This document shows positions 18,249 through 26,786 of a DNA stretch of 47,327 nucleotides, in pieces. The notes beneath the pieces were generated by a model that was not told the origin of the DNA, made no database searches, and saw only the letters and a list, made by a program, of their open reading frames with translations. Source of the DNA: Alcanivorax sp. (GTDB lineage Bacteria; Pseudomonadota; Gammaproteobacteria; Pseudomonadales; Alcanivoracaceae); assembly GCF_002733835.1 (NCBI RefSeq), contig NZ_NVWY01000039.1:1-47327 (forward strand), given 5' to 3'. Made by a program: the position numbers and the translations under genes. Position 1 is the stretch's first letter. The number at the start of each line of letters is the position of its first letter.

Positions 18249-19172
18249 ATGAGCAAAGCACCCATGAACATCAATTTTATGGCCGCCCGCAAACCGCTGG
18301 GCATCCTGTCGCTGGCGCTGGTGATTATTTCCGTGGCGCTGTTGCTGACCCGAGGCCTGAACCTGGGGCTGGATTTCACCGGGGGGACTACCGTGGTAGT
18401 AAAAAGCCCGGTGGATGTGGAGCTGTCTCAGGCACGGGAAGATTTGGCGCAGGCAGGTTTCGGTGATGCCGTGGTACAGCACTACGGTTCCCCCAAGGAA
18501 GTGAATATCCGGGTCGCACCAAAGGATGACGTGGACGCGGACAAGGTGGGCCACAACGTCTTCAATGTGCTGAAAGAGCACAATGCGGATCTGGAACTGC
18601 TGAAAGTGGAATTTGTGGGCCCTCAGGTTGGTGACGAACTGCGTGACGAATCCGGTACCGCCATGTTGCTGGCGCTTGGCCTGATGATGGTCTATGTGTG
18701 GTTCCGCTTCTCCAACAAGTTTGGCGTGGCTACCGTACTCGCGCTGTTCCACGATGTAATCATCGTGCTGGGTCTGTTTTCGCTGGTGCAGTGGCCGTTC
18801 GACCTGACGGTGCTGGCGGCGGTGTTGGCATTGATCGGTTACTCGCTCAATGACTCCATTGTAGTGGCCGACCGCATTCGTGAAGATTTCCGCAATTCCC
18901 GGCAGACGGATCCGGTGGCTATTATCAATGGCGCGGTAAACCAGACGTTGACCCGCACGATCAATACTTCTGTGACGACCCTGTTGGTATTGGTGGCGTT
19001 GTACTTCTTTGGTGGTGAAGTCATGCGCGCTTTTTCGGAAGCTCTGCTGGTGGGTGTGGCGGTAGGTACCTACTCGTCGATTTATGTGGTTACGAATATT
19101 CTCTTCATGATGAAGGTCAGCAAGGAAGACTTCATGATTCCGGAACCGGAAGAAGTGGATGAAATGCCATAA
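18249..19172 (+). CDS. secF: Protein translocase subunit SecF
   Basis: 307 residues (E. coli 323). The first transmembrane segment (LGILSLALVIISVALLL) is followed by LGLDFTGGTTVVV, the SecF form of the D1 motif, a short periplasmic domain, and five segments including GYSLNDSIVVADRIRED. It forms the SecDF complex with the gene before it. GAGGCGG stands before the ATG. A heptad array and a terminator follow the stop. Confidence 0.98.
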   Translation: MSKAPMNINFMAARKPLGILSLALVIISVALLLTRGLNLGLDFTGGTTVVVKSPVDVELSQAREDLAQAGFGDAVVQHYGSPKEVNIRVAPKDDVDADKVGHNVFNVLKEHNADLELLKVEFVGPQVGDELRDESGTAMLLALGLMMVYVWFRFSNKFGVATVLALFHDVIIVLGLFSLVQWPFDLTVLAAVLALIGYSLNDSIVVADRIREDFRNSRQTDPVAIINGAVNQTLTRTINTSVTTLLVLVALYFFGGEVMRAFSEALLVGVAVGTYSSIYVVTNILFMMKVSKEDFMIPEPEEVDEMP

Positions 19173-19173
19173 C

Positions 19174-19208
19174 GGCAATTGATCATTGATAGTGGTTAAT
19201 TGATAGTA
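19174..19208. repeat. Heptad array after secF (GATAGTN type)
   Basis: Five units: GGCAATT, GATCATT, GATAGTG, GTTAATT, GATAGTA. It fills the space between the secF stop and the terminator stem. Confidence 0.7.
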
Positions 19209-19236
19209 AAAGGCCGTGATTCGTCACGGCCTTTTT
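19208..19236 (+). terminator. Terminator of the yajC-secDF run
   Basis: A perfect 12-bp stem (AAAAGGCCGTGA / TCACGGCCTTTT) with a TTCG tetraloop and a T tract. The A and T tracts would let it work in both directions. Confidence 0.93.
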
Positions 19237-19281
19237 GCTTTTCAGGCTGGCGGTGTTGGCACCGCAATGTTGGAGATAATC

Positions 19282-19794
19282 ATGAAAAAAATGCTGACCG
19301 TACTGCTGCTGTCTTTCCTGTCGGTAACCGCACAGGCATCGGAACAGGCGGACAAGACGGCTGCAGCCAAAGAGGTGCTGGAATCCAGTAATGCCAAAGC
19401 CATTTTCAGTGAAGCCCGGCGACAGATTGAAGGCATGACCGATCAGGCCCTGACGCAAACCATCCCGGCGGACAACAAGGCCATGATGGAGCGCTATACC
19501 TCGCGGGTGCAGACCATTCTGGAAGAGGGGCTGGACTGGGGTGCCATGGAAGAGCAGATGCTGGCGATTTATCAGCGTACCTTTTCCCTGCAGGAGCTGC
19601 GGGACATGGCGGAGTTTTATCAGTCGGAAAGTGGCCGGGCGATCATGAAAAAGATGCCCCAGGTAATGGCTGAATCGGTACAGATTTCCCAGCGCCAGAT
19701 GCAGCATGTGATGCCGTCCTTGCAGCAGATGTTTTCCGATATGGAAGCGGAGCTGGCCCAGGCCGGCGCACAAAAAGATGCGCAGAAACCGTAA
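19282..19794 (+). CDS. DUF2059 family secreted protein
   Basis: 170 residues. The N-terminus MKKMLTVLLLSFLSVTAQAS is a Sec signal peptide, probably cut after AQA. The mature part is helical and contains the DUF2059 pattern: SLQELRDMAEFYQSESGRAI followed by MKKMPQVMAESVQ, where the FYxSxxGR core is the family mark. It is likely periplasmic. No function is established for the family. TTGGAG lies before the ATG at 19282; an earlier in-frame start at 19216 lies in the terminator stem and is rejected. Confidence 0.85.
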   Translation: MKKMLTVLLLSFLSVTAQASEQADKTAAAKEVLESSNAKAIFSEARRQIEGMTDQALTQTIPADNKAMMERYTSRVQTILEEGLDWGAMEEQMLAIYQRTFSLQELRDMAEFYQSESGRAIMKKMPQVMAESVQISQRQMQHVMPSLQQMFSDMEAELAQAGAQKDAQKP

Positions 19795-19972
19795 TCGCAA
19801 AAACCGGTATGGGTCGTCGATCCAGGTGTAATCGTCATCCGGCGTTTGACTCAGGACGAGGCGGGCCGGTTGGGTGCTGTTAGGCCCAAGTCGACCCATT
19901 TTTTTATGGTTCATCGCTGAATTGAGTGATCAGCCGGCTTCAGAACTTGTCTCATTATCCCGCCTTGGCCGC

Positions 19973-20188
19973 CGCTGGACGCCGGATGCCTGACGGCGGA
20001 CGCGGGCTTCAAAACCTGAAAACCTCGCCCGCCACACCCTCTGTGCAAAATGCATTACCCGGTTATTGCCTTAATGATGGCCCTGACAATTCCTCAAAAT
20101 ACCTCTCAAAAGCGATGCCGGAATAACGACAACGTCTCAGGCTATGGAGATTTACGTCAGGCATCCGGCGTCGAGCGTTTGGCAAAGT
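19973..20188. repeat. Inverted heptad arrays in the 477-bp gap 19795-20271
   Basis: Left units from 19973: CGCTGGA, CGCCGGA, TGCCTGA, CGGCGGA. Right units from 20154: ACGTCAG, GCATCCG, GCGTCGA, GCGTTTG. GACGCCGGATGCCTGACG (19978-19995) is perfectly inverted at 20155-20172, 18 of 18. The 159 bp between the arms and the rest of the gap hold no convincing gene, and I see no promoter or clear terminator there. Confidence 0.8.
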
Positions 20189-20271
20189 GCCGGGTATTCG
20201 GGATAAACCCGGCACATGGCGAGAAGCGTGTTATTTACCCTAATCCGCGCAGGACCTTTTCATGCGGCTCC

Positions 20272-21477
20272 TTAACTGAAGTTTTGTTTCTCCATCCAGG
20301 GAATGATCCGTTTGAAGGCTTCTTCGATCTGATCCAGCGAGGTGGAGTAGCTGATGCGCAGGGCATTGCGACCGGCGTCCCCAAAGGTGTCGCCGGAAAT
20401 GGTGCAGACCCCGGTCTCGCGCAACAGTTTCAGCGCTACGTTGGCCCCGTCGACACCCTCTGGTAACGAGGGAAACAGATAGAAAGCGCCGTCCGGTTTG
20501 TAGCCGGTAAGGTGTGGCGTCTGTTCCACCAATTCCACCAGCCGATCCCGCCGGCGCTGATATTCCTCCACCATGTTGTCGATAAACTGGTTGCTGCCAC
20601 GCAATGCGGCGACGCCGGCCCACTGGCAGGGCGTGTTGGCCACCGTGGTGGTGAACATGTGGTAGCGGCGCAGTTTCTTGATGGCCCCCTGGCTGCCAAT
20701 CAGCCAGCCGACACGCATACCGGCCATGGAAAAGGTTTTCGAGAAACTGCTGATCACCATGACGTGGTCCAGGTCCGGGCAGCTGGACAGTACGCTGGGG
20801 TAATGCTTTCCGTCGTAGATCAGGTGGTCATAGACCTCGTCGCTGATCACATGGATGCCGCGATAGGCCGCTTCTTCGACAATGGCTTCGATGGTTTCTC
20901 GTGGGTAGATGGTGCCGGTGGGATTGCTGGGGGAGTTGAGAATCACCGCGAAGGTATTGGGCCCCATGGCATCAATCACTTCCTGGGGATCCAGCTGATG
21001 GTTGTTCTCGGCGCGGGTGGCAATGTTGCGCACGATGCCACCGTTCATGCGGATCAGTGGACCGTAGAGCATGAAAGACGGGTCCGGCACGATGAATTCC
21101 CGGCCGGGGGCCGAGGTGGCCGTCAACGCCAGATACAGGGCTTCGGTGGCGCCCGTGGTCACCATGAAGTTTTCCGGCACCAGGGTGCGTTGATAGCGTT
21201 TGCTGTAGTACTCCGCCAGCGATTCCAGCAGCTCCGGCAGGCCGGCGTCCATGGTGTAACCGGTCTGGCCAGCGTAGAGCGCATCCACCCCGGCCTGAAT
21301 CACGTGCTCAGGCGGTTTGAAGTCGGGCTGGCCGATGGACAGATGAATCACATCGTCCAGGTCTGCAGCCAGGTTCACCATGCGGCGGATACCCGGCACC
21401 GGAATGGTCAACAGCGCCGGGTTCCAGATCGGGTCTTCGCTTTCGTAAAAATCCGTGTCCAGATTACTGTTTCCCAT
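20272..21477 (-). CDS. Class I/II PLP-dependent aminotransferase
   Basis: 401 residues, fold type I. Conserved features are LSIGQPDFKPPEHV (47-60), NSPSNPTGTIY near 181-191 (Asn binding PLP), ISDEVYDHLIY (211-221, Asp213 and Tyr216) and SFSKTFSMAGMRVGW (244-258) with Lys247 as the PLP lysine. AAGGAGAC lies before the ATG at 21477. It is the last gene of the six-gene catabolic block and starts 16 bp after the amidase stop. The substrate is unknown; aspartate, aromatic or alanine-type activity are all possible. Confidence 0.88.
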   Translation of the reverse strand: MGNSNLDTDFYESEDPIWNPALLTIPVPGIRRMVNLAADLDDVIHLSIGQPDFKPPEHVIQAGVDALYAGQTGYTMDAGLPELLESLAEYYSKRYQRTLVPENFMVTTGATEALYLALTATSAPGREFIVPDPSFMLYGPLIRMNGGIVRNIATRAENNHQLDPQEVIDAMGPNTFAVILNSPSNPTGTIYPRETIEAIVEEAAYRGIHVISDEVYDHLIYDGKHYPSVLSSCPDLDHVMVISSFSKTFSMAGMRVGWLIGSQGAIKKLRRYHMFTTTVANTPCQWAGVAALRGSNQFIDNMVEEYQRRRDRLVELVEQTPHLTGYKPDGAFYLFPSLPEGVDGANVALKLLRETGVCTISGDTFGDAGRNALRISYSTSLDQIEEAFKRIIPWMEKQNFS

Positions 21478-21493
21478 AACTTGTCTCCTTTTC

Positions 21494-22915
21494 TCAGGCG
21501 CCTTTGAGCAGTTCATCCAGCATGGGGGGCAGGTGTGCAAACGGCTGGGCCTGTTCAAAGGCGTGGCCAGCGGCGAGCACCCGGGCATCGTCGAAACGGG
21601 CACCGACAATTTGTAGCGCCATGGGCAGGCCGTTGCTGCTGAGCCCCAATGGCACAGACAGTGCCGGCTGGCCGGTCAGGTTGAAGGGGTAGGTGAAGGG
21701 CGTCCAGGTGGGCCAGCGAGTGCTGGGCCAGTCAACGGGGACTTCCCGGTTGGTGTCGAAAGCCTCGATGGGCAAGCAGGGGGTGATCAGCAGATCGTAC
21801 TTGGTGTGGAATACGGCCATACGTTCACTCACCGCCATGCGTTCGTTCATGGCGCCCAGGTAGTCCAGCATGCTCAGTTTTTCTGCCTTGGCGGCTACTT
21901 CCACCAGTGCCGGGTCCATCAGGCTGCGCTGGCGTTCGCCCAGGTCGCGCATGGCATTGGCGGCGCCGCTGTAGAACAGGTGGCTGAATGCGGCCAGCGG
22001 GTTGCTGAAGCCCGGGTCGACTTCGCTGACGGTGGCGCCCAGTGACTCGAAAACCCGGGCGGCTTCGCGGGTGGCTTTCTCGATTTCCGGGTTCACATCG
22101 GCATAACCCAGCGTGGTGCTCAGGGCGATGCGCAGGCCTTTGATGGGCTGTTGCAGGGCGGCCACATAATCAATGCCACGGCGTGGCGCGGCCAGACTGT
22201 CGCGGGCATCGGCTTCGCTCATGACGGTCATCATCAGCGCGGCGTCAGCCACGGAGCGAGTCATGGGCCCGGCGTGGGCCAGGGTGCCGAAGGGGCTGGC
22301 TGGCCAGTGGGGGACTTCGCTGAAAGTGGGCTTGTGGCCGACGATGCCGCAGAACCCGGCGGGAATGCGGATGGAGCCGCCCGCGTCGGTGCCCAGTGCC
22401 ATGGGCGCCATGCCGGCAGATACGGCGGCCGCGCTGCCGCCGCTGCTGCCCCCGGCGGTTTTGCTCGGGTCCCAGGGGTTGTTGGTGGGGCCGCACAGAG
22501 GGCTGTCGGTGATCCCTTTCCAGCCAAACTCGGGGGTGGTGGTCTTGCCCAGCGGCACATAACCGTGGCGCTCCAGGGCGGCGACGGCCGGGGAACGTTT
22601 CTCCAGGGTGCTGGCAGGATCGATAGTTTTTGATCCTTTCAGGGTGGGCCACATGGGGGTAAGGAAGACGTCTTTGACCGCAACCGGAACCCCTTCAAGC
22701 AGGCCGTTGGCAGTGCCGTTCTGGTACCGCTGTTCGGCTTCTCGGGCCCAGTTCAGGGTGGTGTCACGGTCGATCAGACACCAAGCGTTGAGCGCATCAT
22801 CATGGCGCTCCACATGATCCAGCAGGGTGTTGCACACCTCCACGGGCGACAGGGCGCCGGTTTGGTAGGCGGCTTTCAGCGCCTGGGCGCTCATGGTCAG
22901 TAATTCCTTACTCAT
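21494..22915 (-). CDS. Amidase (amidase signature family)
   Basis: 473 residues. The Ser-cisSer-Lys triad is complete: Lys81 (VAVKDVF), Ser157 in GGSSGGSAAA, and nucleophile Ser181 in GTDAGGSIRIP. The sequence is related to GatA, but a true GatA lies elsewhere in the window next to gatB, so this copy is more likely a free amidase acting on small amides. AGGAGG before the ATG at 22915 favours this start over one 13 codons upstream. It lies between the hydroxyacid dehydrogenase and the class I aminotransferase in a tight minus-strand block. It probably feeds an amino acid or amine to the block. Confidence 0.88.
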   Translation of the reverse strand: MSKELLTMSAQALKAAYQTGALSPVEVCNTLLDHVERHDDALNAWCLIDRDTTLNWAREAEQRYQNGTANGLLEGVPVAVKDVFLTPMWPTLKGSKTIDPASTLEKRSPAVAALERHGYVPLGKTTTPEFGWKGITDSPLCGPTNNPWDPSKTAGGSSGGSAAAVSAGMAPMALGTDAGGSIRIPAGFCGIVGHKPTFSEVPHWPASPFGTLAHAGPMTRSVADAALMMTVMSEADARDSLAAPRRGIDYVAALQQPIKGLRIALSTTLGYADVNPEIEKATREAARVFESLGATVSEVDPGFSNPLAAFSHLFYSGAANAMRDLGERQRSLMDPALVEVAAKAEKLSMLDYLGAMNERMAVSERMAVFHTKYDLLITPCLPIEAFDTNREVPVDWPSTRWPTWTPFTYPFNLTGQPALSVPLGLSSNGLPMALQIVGARFDDARVLAAGHAFEQAQPFAHLPPMLDELLKGA

Positions 22916-22950
22916 CGACGATCCTCCTGGGGTGGCCTGTCGCGGCGGGC

Positions 22951-23922
22951 TCACCGGTTGGTTACATAGCCGTGTTCCTTGCTGACGGGGTTGTCCAGTG
23001 GCTGACCCCGGCGCCAGCGGTGGAAGTTATCGACAAATTGCTGGCCCAGTGCCTGGCGCCAGCCAATGAAGTCCCCGGCCATGTGGGCCGAGATCATCAC
23101 CTTGGGGTGATTCCATAATGGGTGATTGGCGGGCAGCGGTTCCTCCTCGAACACATCCAGAGCCGCGCCAGCCAGCCGGCCCTGTTGCAGGGCCTGCACC
23201 AGGGCATCGGTGCACACGATGGGCCCGCGCCCCACGTTAACGAGAGCCGCTCCGGGCTTCATCTGCCGGAAGGTGGCGGCATCGAACAGGCCGTTGGTGT
23301 CTGGCGTTAGCGGTGCGGTGATTACCACGTAATCTGCATCGCCGAGCAGAGCAGGCAAATCCTGTTGCCGGTGGACCCGGTCAAAGGCACTGTCCTGGCG
23401 TGCATGGCGGGCGGTGCCGATCACTTTCATGCCCATGGCGCGAAGTACCGTGGCCACTTCCCGGCCAATAGAGCCGGCGCCTACAATCAATGCATTGGCG
23501 CCGCGCAGCATGCGGGTTTCCCGGTGTTGCCAGCGGTGCTGCTCTTTCAGTGCCAGGTTGCCGAGCGTGTCCTTGGCGAACATCAGCAGGGCGCCCAGCA
23601 CGTATTCGGCGATGCCGCGGTCGAAAATGCCGCGGGCGTTGGTGACCACGATGTCACTGTGTTTGATCGGGTCGATCATCAGCGCATCCACGCCGGCACT
23701 GGTGGCATGGACCCAGCGCACCGGGCAGTTATCCGGCCACACTTCCTCCAGCAGGTCGGTGCGGAAATCGGTGACCACCAGAATGTCGGTCTCCGGTAGC
23801 GCGCTTTTTAACTGTGCCGGTGTCCGCGCTTCCTGAACCCGTGCCAGGCCGTCCAGAGACTCCAGACCGGGCAGGGCGGGTTCGTCTTCGGCCAGCAGGA
23901 CGGTGATGGTGGTGTCTGTCAT
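22951..23922 (-). CDS. NAD(P)-dependent D-2-hydroxyacid dehydrogenase
   Basis: 323 residues. The Rossmann motif GAGSIG is at 148-153. The catalytic set is Arg232 (NVGRGP), Glu261 (FEEEPLP) and His280 (SAHMAGD), so the enzyme should be active. The family interconverts 2-ketoacids and D-2-hydroxyacids. The C-terminal region resembles glyoxylate/hydroxypyruvate reductase-like members more than PdxB or SerA. AAGGAG lies before the ATG. It is separated from the upstream class III aminotransferase by a heptad-array spacer and is closely followed by the amidase. Confidence 0.88.
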   Translation of the reverse strand: MTDTTITVLLAEDEPALPGLESLDGLARVQEARTPAQLKSALPETDILVVTDFRTDLLEEVWPDNCPVRWVHATSAGVDALMIDPIKHSDIVVTNARGIFDRGIAEYVLGALLMFAKDTLGNLALKEQHRWQHRETRMLRGANALIVGAGSIGREVATVLRAMGMKVIGTARHARQDSAFDRVHRQQDLPALLGDADYVVITAPLTPDTNGLFDAATFRQMKPGAALVNVGRGPIVCTDALVQALQQGRLAGAALDVFEEEPLPANHPLWNHPKVMISAHMAGDFIGWRQALGQQFVDNFHRWRRGQPLDNPVSKEHGYVTNR

Positions 23923-23939
23923 CGAATCTCCTTAAATTC

Positions 23940-24057
23940 AGCGGCTAGCTATTAGCTTCTAGTTACTCCGCACTGGCAAGAGTGCGCAGTGAAAGCCTTG
24001 ATGCAACTACTGCTTCGAAACGCGTTGTTGTAGCTAGCAGCTAGTAGCTCGAAGCTG
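23940..24057. repeat. Inverted heptad arrays (AGCTANN type)
   Basis: Left units from 23940: AGCGGCT, AGCTATT, AGCTTCT, AGTTACT. Right units from 24030: GTAGCTA, GCAGCTA, GTAGCTC, GAAGCTG. The heptad is unrelated to the GCGTC class but keeps the same period and paired layout. It splits the catabolic block between its third and fourth genes. Confidence 0.75.
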
Positions 24058-24061
24058 CTCT

Positions 24062-25309
24062 TCACGTCTCTTTCAGTGCGGCATCAAACAGTTCTACCGC
24101 TTTTTCGATTTCCGCTTCGGTGACGGTGAGCGGTGGCAACCAGCGTACCACCTGGCCCTGGGTGCCGCAGCGCAACATCAGCATGCCGTTATTCTCACAA
24201 TGCTTGAGCAGCTTGCCGGCGCGGTCGCCATCCGGGGTGTGGGGGGCGCTGACAATTTCCAGGCCCAGCATGAGCCCCATGCCGCGAATTTCATCAATGC
24301 AGTCATGCTGTTTTTGCAGGCCCTGCAAGTGAGTAAGAAGCTGCTGGCCGAGCTTGTCGGCACGGGGCACCAGCTGCTCTTCCTCAATGACGTCCAGGGT
24401 GGCCAGGGCCGCCGCGCAGGCCACCGCGTTGGCGCCGTAGGTGCCGCCCTGGGAGCCGGGGTAGCCGTGGGTCATCAGGTCACGGCTGGCGGCAATGGCG
24501 GATAGCGGATAACCACTGGCCAGCCCTTTGGCGGTGATAATAATGTCGGGTTTTACATCGAAATGTTCGTGGCTCCAGAACTTGCCGGTGCGGCCGAAAC
24601 CGGCCTGGATTTCATCAGCAATCAGCAGGATGCCATGTTTGTCGCAGCGCTCGCGCAGGCCTTTCATGAAGGCGGCCGAGGCGGGGTAATAGCCGTACTC
24701 GCCCTGCACCGGTTCGATAATCATGGCGGCGGTGTCGGCCGGGTTGCACTCGGTGGCGAAGATATGGTCCAGCTCGTTGAGGCAGTCAGTGACACACTGA
24801 TCCATGTCCTGCTTATAGCGATAGGCATGGGGGAACGGCGCAATGCTGACCCCGGCCATCAGCGGTTGCCAGCCGGTACGCACCTTGCTGGTAGAGGTGG
24901 TCAGCGAGGCCGCAGCCAGGGTGCGGCCGTGGAAGCCTCCACGGAAGGCGATCAAATTGGTGCGGCCGGTGGCCTGGCGCGCCAGGCGAATAGCCGCCTC
25001 AACGGACTCGCTGCCGGAGTTGGAAAACGCTACCGCATCAAGCCCTTTGGGCAGGTGTTCGTAGAGTCGGTCGGTGAGGGCCAGCATGTTGGGGTGTGTG
25101 ACGGTGGCGTACTGTGCATGAACCAGTTTGGCGACCTGCGCCTGGGTGGCCGCGACCACTTTGGGGTGGCAGTGGCCGGTGGAGGTCACGCCGATGCCGG
25201 AGGTGAAATCCAGCCAGCGGTTGCCTTTTTCATCGTAGAGCCAGCTACCTTCGCCGCGCTCCGCGCAAATCTCGCTGGACTGAACCAGCAAGGGGGACAA
25301 ATGACTCAT
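24062..25309 (-). CDS. Class III (omega) aminotransferase, GABA transaminase-like
   Basis: 415 residues. PLP-binding lysine is Lys261 (ITAKGLASGYPLS), Asp232 lies in ADEIQAGFGRTG, and SNSGSESVEAAIRLAR (96-111) is the phosphate-binding region. The GABA/acetylornithine aminotransferase group removes a terminal amino group to give a semialdehyde. A succinate-semialdehyde dehydrogenase starts the same block, which favours GABA or a close analogue. AAAGGAGGC before the ATG at 25309 decides the start over one eight codons earlier. gabT is a reasonable but unproven name. Confidence 0.85.
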   Translation of the reverse strand: MSHLSPLLVQSSEICAERGEGSWLYDEKGNRWLDFTSGIGVTSTGHCHPKVVAATQAQVAKLVHAQYATVTHPNMLALTDRLYEHLPKGLDAVAFSNSGSESVEAAIRLARQATGRTNLIAFRGGFHGRTLAAASLTTSTSKVRTGWQPLMAGVSIAPFPHAYRYKQDMDQCVTDCLNELDHIFATECNPADTAAMIIEPVQGEYGYYPASAAFMKGLRERCDKHGILLIADEIQAGFGRTGKFWSHEHFDVKPDIIITAKGLASGYPLSAIAASRDLMTHGYPGSQGGTYGANAVACAAALATLDVIEEEQLVPRADKLGQQLLTHLQGLQKQHDCIDEIRGMGLMLGLEIVSAPHTPDGDRAGKLLKHCENNGMLMLRCGTQGQVVRWLPPLTVTEAEIEKAVELFDAALKET

Positions 25310-25450
25310 GGTGCCTCCTTTCTCATCGCTCATTGCCGTCGTTGCCTGCTGCGGTATTGCCGGTGAGACGCTTGCCGTTCACCTGTGCAGCTTGATGCCA
25401 GCGGGGAGTGAGAATACGCCGCGCTGGTGAATTGGCGTTACCGGCTGATT

Positions 25451-26611
25451 CTACGAAGCCAGCAATGCATAAAGCCGTTGTCCTGTTTCCCGAGTGCCGC
25501 TCATCCGAGCGCCCTGTGGCCTGTGTTCAGGCGTTCCGCTTTCCCTGGCCAGATCCGCCTTCACGGTGTCATGCAGATGTTGTGCCGCATTGCCCAGGGC
25601 CGGGTGATGCGGGGCGAGCCATTCCAGGGTCATGGCCAGGCTGAGCAGGGTGGCACGGGGGTCGGCCAGATTCTGCCCGGCGATGTCCGGTGCGCTGCCG
25701 TGAACCGGTTCAAATAGCGCGGGAATGCTGCTGTCGGCCGGATTCAGGTTGGCGGATGGGGCGAGCCCGGGGCCGCCGCAGAGCACCGCCGCCAAGTCGG
25801 TGAGAATGTCGCCGTGCAGGTTGCTGGCCACCACCACATCGAAACGCCAGGGGCACTGGACAAATTTCATGCAGGCCGCATCCACCAGTTCGTGGTGGGT
25901 GTCCACATCCGGATACTCCTGGGCCACGCGCAGGAAGGTTTCGGTGTACAGGTCGCCCCAGAAAGGCTGGGCATTACGTTTGGTGATCAGGCAGACCTGT
26001 GAGGCTTTTTCGTTTTTGAACTGGCGCGGCCGATGACGTTGGGTCGCCCGCTGGCGGGCCCGTTCAAAGGCATGGCGGATCAGCCGTTCGGTGGCTGAGG
26101 CAGTGAACACTTCCACTTGGGTGGCCACTTCGTGGGGCGTGCCGGCTCGCAGGCGACCGCCCTGGTTGCTGTATTCCCCTTCGCTGTTTTCGCGAATCAC
26201 CAGCATGTCCACATCGTTGGCGCGGGGATCGCTGAGGTACTGGGGCGCGCCGGGCTGCCAGCGGGCTGGCCGTTCACAGGCCCACAGGTCCAGTTGTTTG
26301 CGCAGTGCCAGCAGCGGCGAGAGAGAAATGCTGTCGGGCAGCACAAAACGGTCCGGATCATCCAGTGGCCCCGGATCGCCCAGGGCGCCCAACAAAATGG
26401 CATCAAAGGCGCGTAACTGGTCCACGCCATCATCCGGCATCATCTGCCCGTGTTGCTGGTGCCAGGCATGAGATGGCCAAGGGAAAGCGTTAAAGGACAG
26501 CGGCAACTGAAAGCGGTCGATCAGCAGTGTCAGTGCTTGTTCGGCCACGGCCATGACTTCAGGGCCGATGCCGTCGCCGGGGAGCAGGGCGATGTTTAGC
26601 GTTTGTCCCAT
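25451..26611 (-). CDS. Isopropylmalate/isocitrate-type dehydrogenase, tartrate/D-malate dehydrogenase-like
   Basis: 386 residues of the beta-decarboxylating dehydrogenase family. Motifs are LLPGDGIGPEV (9-19), DMLVIRENSEGEYSNQGGR in the substrate region, and DVVVASNLHGDILTDLAA with the metal-binding Asp residues, then EPVHGSAPDIAG near the NAD site. RENSEGEYS followed by GGR is typical of tartrate/D-malate dehydrogenases rather than LeuB. Expected chemistry is oxidative decarboxylation of a D-malate-like 2-hydroxyacid. AAAGGAGGC lies before the ATG. It lies between the class III aminotransferase and gabD genes. The substrate is inferred only. Confidence 0.85.
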   Translation of the reverse strand: MGQTLNIALLPGDGIGPEVMAVAEQALTLLIDRFQLPLSFNAFPWPSHAWHQQHGQMMPDDGVDQLRAFDAILLGALGDPGPLDDPDRFVLPDSISLSPLLALRKQLDLWACERPARWQPGAPQYLSDPRANDVDMLVIRENSEGEYSNQGGRLRAGTPHEVATQVEVFTASATERLIRHAFERARQRATQRHRPRQFKNEKASQVCLITKRNAQPFWGDLYTETFLRVAQEYPDVDTHHELVDAACMKFVQCPWRFDVVVASNLHGDILTDLAAVLCGGPGLAPSANLNPADSSIPALFEPVHGSAPDIAGQNLADPRATLLSLAMTLEWLAPHHPALGNAAQHLHDTVKADLARESGTPEHRPQGARMSGTRETGQRLYALLAS

Positions 26612-26654
26612 TCCGCCTCCTTTCTGACTAAGCCACTGCAGGCCAGAACCGGCA

Positions 26655-26753
26655 AGATACGAGTAACGAGATGTGAGTCGCGAAAGGCGATACGGGCCCG
26701 GGTTTGATTTTCGTTACTCGCGTCTCGTTACTTACTCCGTATCATTCGCGCCT
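26655..26753. repeat. Inverted heptad arrays (ACGAGTA type)
   Basis: Left units from 26655: AGATACG, AGTAACG, AGATGTG, AGTCGCG. Right units from 26712: CGTTACT, CGCGTCT, CGTTACT, TACTCCG, TATCATT. AGTAACGAGA (26662-26671) is perfectly inverted at 26723-26732. It lies between the gabD stop and the next gene of the block. Confidence 0.75.
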
Positions 26754-26786
26754 CAAGCGGCGCTCCTACAGCGATTTTTGTGTCCT

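Noticed and set aside
18168..19178. 336-codon open frame on minus opposite secF
   Set aside because: Antisense to SecF, with His/Gln/Arg-rich low-quality sequence and no ribosome site. The frames opposite lptF (9735-10826), lptG (10856-11875) and ychF (31387-32544) were rejected for the same reason.
20050..20466. 138-codon open frame in the gap after the DUF2059 gene
   Set aside because: It crosses the inverted heptad arms and runs antisense into the aminotransferase, with no ribosome site and no recognisable domain.
21494..22915. Amidase as a second gatA
   Set aside because: It is related to GatA in sequence, but it is not next to gatB or gatC, and a GatA gene adjoins gatB at the right edge. 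A general amidase in a catabolic block fits better.
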